A DNA stretch of 64,000 nucleotides, taken from NCBI GenBank assembly GCA_014338405.1, contig JTDE01003412.1, forward strand, positions 15,872-79,871. Direction: 5' to 3'. The notes below the pieces were generated by a model that saw only the letters and a program-made list of their open reading frames with translations, was not told the DNA's origin and ran no database searches. Source of the stretch: Paragonimus skrjabini miyazakii. Its lineage: Eukaryota > Platyhelminthes > Trematoda > Plagiorchiida > Troglotrematidae. A program made the translations under genes and the position numbers. This document shows, one piece after another, positions 60,004-64,000 of the stretch (within the stretch, counting starts at the first letter, position 1; every line of letters begins with the position of its first letter).

Positions 60004-63000
60004 GACAACGTATCTTTGAGTTGGACGTACACTACCGAGGTGGGTGTGAACGAGATCCGCAGTTGTGTCACACTGTAGGCCACCCCACTTGCCTAACTTA
60101 TACTACAAACCATCAGTTCAGCCAAAATCTCGCTTTTGTAATCTAAGGTCATATGAATCGACTTCTTCCCCGTCAATTGAGATTCAGGTTTCAGTGCCGT
60201 TAATTCCATCTGTCTGTGAATAAGGTTTGTGGTTTGTGCGTTCTCTGGGCATGTTCGCTGTGAAAGTATCACTTCTGTTTCGACCGTGTCATCAGTATAT
60301 CTCCATAGCCTTGTGGACGAGGTTTCTTTTCTGTTTGAGAGGGTTCTAACTGAAATTGTGAATATACAGACCATCTCAAGATGTCGAATATTACTTTGTA
60401 ATTATCATGCTGATAAATAACCGAAAGCAAACTATTCGAAACGTTAATTCTTCTCTTGCTACTTAATGTTTATCAATAGTCAGATCTTTAGGAAAATGTT
60501 CATGATTCGAAGTATCCGATTCGGTCTACTCAGATCTCCTGGTGTTAGAACCACAAGAACGGTCATCACCATCAGAAAGCCCTAAGTAAACAGTAGATTC
60601 ACATATTCCAAATGTGTTCAACAAAGAAACACATGTTGCATCTGTCCAGGTTGTTAGTACTGGACAATGTGGACTTTATGTTGTCTACCACAACCGTATA
60701 CTTTCGTTCGTGACTGATATGGACAAGGCAAACAAACACGAAGTCTAATCGGATTAGTGTTCAAGTGAAAGAGGGAAACAAGTGCTGGTAGACGGTAGTA
60801 ATCCCCAAGGAACTCGAGGTGCATGTCAATCAGTCCCGATGTGAAAATGCAACCTAAGCCACAAAAATGATTATGACGTAGAAAGCAGAACTATTTTACT
60901 TTCGAAAAATCTTTAAATCAATTTAGTTTTTGTTATTCCTAGATGCATTTTGTTTGCTCGCTTTCTCAAATTATGTAGCTGGCGTTAAATCTTATCCGAT
61001 GTTGATTAGACATCTGCTAAGTGAAAGCAGAACCCTCAACAATGTGTGGCTTTCTTTCAGCACTGTTGTTCGAGCTGGATATGTCCCACAACAGTTTGTC
61101 CGTTTGCACTGAATAGGACTAAAAAGTGCAGAAATGAAGGGGATGTAAGGTGTGGTGATGTACATCCTCAGATGGATGCTTCACCCCGGATCGGTCTCGT
61201 CCTCCACTGTTTCAATTCGCATCACCTTACCTAATTGATTGAATTCAGTCAAGCGTTTATGGTTGACAAACACACTAGCCAGCATCCACCGCCGACCTCA
61301 GAATGGAGTAGGGAGAGATAAGGAAAATTGTAGGTTAGATTGATAATCAGAGAAGCAAACAACTGCTTCTACTTCTCCTGGTCGAATCGGTGTCACGTAC
61401 CCTGCGGAATTAAGCCCACGACCTGCGGACAAATCTGAGAATGGCAGTTCAGATGACCATGTACAAGACTATTGGATTCCAGTGTGCGTGTGCTGTAAGA
61501 CCTAATCATGACCACCATATTGATGGTGACCAAAGAGAACAAACGCCTTGTTTCGTTTTGTTTAGATTCATCAGATGATCCGGGGTATACGAACTTGTCC
61601 GATATCAAGAAGATTGCTAGCTTTATCAGGTCCTTCAAACATCAGCCCAAAGAGACCGGTAAAGTGGGTGTATTGGACAGTGTACATTACACAACAGCTG
61701 CATCGCAAAAAGTTGCGTTTAACGTAAACCTTCATCCATTTGGTCAAACGTGGCGAAACCCCCCCAGAAACGAACTTACATCGATAAACAATGCAACAAC
61801 GTCACACTCGTGTGAAAAAATCAACGGAATTCAGCAACATGAGGAGAGACCATAGCTTTGAAACATGGGGAACAACTTCGTTCACTATGAGAAAAGTTCA
61901 CCTTCTAATTCACGGTCACTTGAGACCCAGTTTATGAGAGTATCTAACGCCCATTAAAACCCAGAAGAAAATCAGAGTTCCTATCAAGCTTTGTCAATAA
62001 GAGAAAGAAAAATCGACTTGATGGACTTCCGTAGCAACATTTACAGGCTGTGAAATGGATATGTACCACACCTGAAGTAGGATGATTTTGGGGCTAATCA
62101 AAGTGCTCCGTACAAACATCTTAATCCACCAGACCAGTCAATCACGGGTGCCGATGACTCCAGAAGGTTCGCAAGCGAATCAGATCGCAAGTAACGTACG
62201 TGGAATCGCCTTCTGATACGTAAAATGTGCAATACTATTAAACAGCTGGTGTAAACATGCAGAAGAAGCTCACGTTTCAGCCTGAACCGTACCAAACCTT
62301 GGCAGTGCAACAGAGTGGTACACACGACTACATATCCACCTCTGACTTGTAGTTAAATTTCATCCTTTGAAACGTAATCTAGTTGAGTTGAGCTCACCAT
62401 CCGATTTACCGTGGATGCATGCATGTGACTGCAGTGATATAGCATAGCAATTGAAGCAAACAAACCACAACGAGATTGAAAACGACTTGTTAACGATCAG
62501 TAATAATGTGTAACATGTACACGCTCTTGCAAGAAAGAGACAATCAACCAAGAACTAGGAACCCAGTAAGCCACGACCATAACAGGGTGGTGAAAATGGC
62601 GCGCGGGCACTGAGTTATAAGGTTCCTTGCGACTGTCTATGGTTTATGTGAATCGGTAGTTGCTATTGGCTGTAAATGATTTCAAGTTTGCATTGTGGAT
62701 GAGAGCGGAGTTGATCATGCATACAACAACCTGCACATGTTCCATTATAACAAAATGCCTTGATCATACACTTGTTATGGAATCATCATCAATTGGCCAA
62801 CTGGACAGATATGCACATTCCAAAAGCAATTCAAGTTGACGTTAACTACCTCCGTAAGACCCCCAATTTCGTAATGTGCACATTGTGAACGGAGCAGGCG
62901 ATAACATACTCGGAAACAACAGGCTCCACAACAATGTTAGAAAAGAGGAAAATACAAACGAAAATTAAACTAACTGAATAAACCATGACTAGAACTCGTG

Positions 63001-64000
63001 TCACACGTCATACAGAAACGACTAATTATGCCAGAAAGGTAGTGATGAAATGTAGTTATGCACGTGCTTAATGGGCGCGATGACTGTATCAACTGTTCGC
63101 ATCCTGGACGGTCTACAGAAATTTAAACGGTCTGTTTTTAACGTTCACTTGAGGAGTGAATAAATGGAATGACAAAGTCCACTTTTAAAGTATGCTGCTC
63201 AATTCGAATGCCAGTTAGGCAGTCCGACTGGACGTCATTCGCATTTTCGTAGATCATTCCGTAGGTTGTATAACAGGCGGTTTCGTTAAAGCATTATACT
63301 ACACACAAGAGACATTCAGGAATTAAAGAGCAAGCCTCAACGCCAGGAAAACGACGAACCAGAAGCGACTATCGGGATAGTGTATACACGCTACGGGAGA
63401 AGTGCCACTAGGGCGAATGATAACGTACTGTTACTCAATGTGTGTGAACGCATGTCAGCCGTGCAAATGAGTGTACGTGTTAGTGGTCCCCTGTTTAACA
63501 TAACCTGTACGGGAGTTCGTGCAATAAGCGAATTTGCGGGCTGAGCGTCGTTTGCAGTCACAACACGTATACTGGTTAAAGTTAACTGACTAAAACAACG
63601 CATATGAGAACGAGCGGCAAAGTTCGCTACAAAACAATCTCGCAAAGTTAGTCGTCATTTTGCCCACATAGAAGTACACAGTTAAGAAAAGGCGGTAACT
63701 TCCGTGGTTAAACTGAACTGCCCCCCACGATGATCTTTAGTCTTTCTCGATAGGATTCACCCCGACAACGTGATTGCAGTAGAGCAGTGATGTGGCATCA
63801 TTCTCACGTCTGTGCTGAAGCCATGCAAACTAAACAAAGTATGTACATCGGTAATAGTTCTGGGTAAGGAATTTAAAGACGTATTGCACGGCCCACTCGT
63901 AACAGGGCATGCCACATGATAGCGAACGTCTTGTAGAGTAAAGGTTGAACAATGCTTAATGTGACAACCGGATTCAATATCACCGCTGTTAGTAAACCTA
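60004..64000. other. Intergenic DNA, one unassigned open frame
   Basis: The longest open frame is 61508-61855 (+), 115 codons from ATG, hydrophilic, with no domain I recognise. It is preceded by an in-frame stop and its length does not exceed chance frames elsewhere in the window. I find no repeat of the main family, tRNA or known domain in this stretch. Confidence 0.4.

Noticed and set aside
59571..60083. 170-codon minus-strand open frame as a protein gene
   Set aside because: It lies almost wholly inside the 490-bp dispersed repeat. The counterpart at 51285-51593 is shorter and read from the opposite strand relative to the window, and stops differ between members, so coding selection is not shown.
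61508..61855. 115-codon open frame as an extra exon or separate gene
   Set aside because: No recognisable domain, closed upstream by a stop, and frames of the same length occur by chance elsewhere in the window.

Overview
The window is eukaryotic, intron-rich, AT-leaning genomic DNA. One protein-coding gene can be read with confidence. It is a LIM-homeobox gene of the Lhx3/Lhx4 (lim-3) class on the + strand, in six exons between about 11206 and 53778. All splice junctions are GT/AG and all exon phases agree, giving a predicted protein of 550 residues: an acidic N-terminus, LIM1, LIM2, a homeodomain and a Ser/Thr-rich C-terminal tail. The very large introns, Penelope-like retroelement remnants and tRNA-derived repeats carrying hammerhead ribozymes together suggest a flatworm, most likely a digenean trematode. 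The assignment is an inference, not a proof.

Layout. 1-11150: intergenic DNA with a 185-bp tandem repeat at the left edge, a damaged ribozyme repeat with an inverted partner (about 4510-5030) and a decayed Penelope-like element (about 9146-10453) bounded by inverted terminal repeats. 11155-11515: candidate first coding exon. 11516-39498: a 28-kb intron full of copies of one repeat family and a second Penelope-like remnant. 39499-53778: LIM1, LIM2, homeodomain and C-terminal exons with introns of 2 to 4.6 kb. 53779-64000: downstream DNA with one more ribozyme-family repeat in palindromic arrangement, a third Penelope-like remnant and one member of a pair of inverted 490-bp repeats (the other lies in intron 5).

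The most interesting system is the dispersed repeat. Its unit is about 432 bp and its sense strand is almost always the minus strand. It carries a tRNA-like Pol III promoter (box A and box B) and, about 20 bases further on, a complete minimal type I hammerhead ribozyme. Four copies keep every catalytic-core base. Several loci hold one unit plus part of a second in exact 432-bp register, share one constant sense 3' end, and often end in an inverted fragment of the same repeat. This is the architecture expected of a retrozyme or Sm-alpha-like element copied from multimeric or circular RNA. Penelope-like elements in the same window are a plausible source of reverse transcriptase. None of this could be run through a search or folding program here; all alignments were done by eye.
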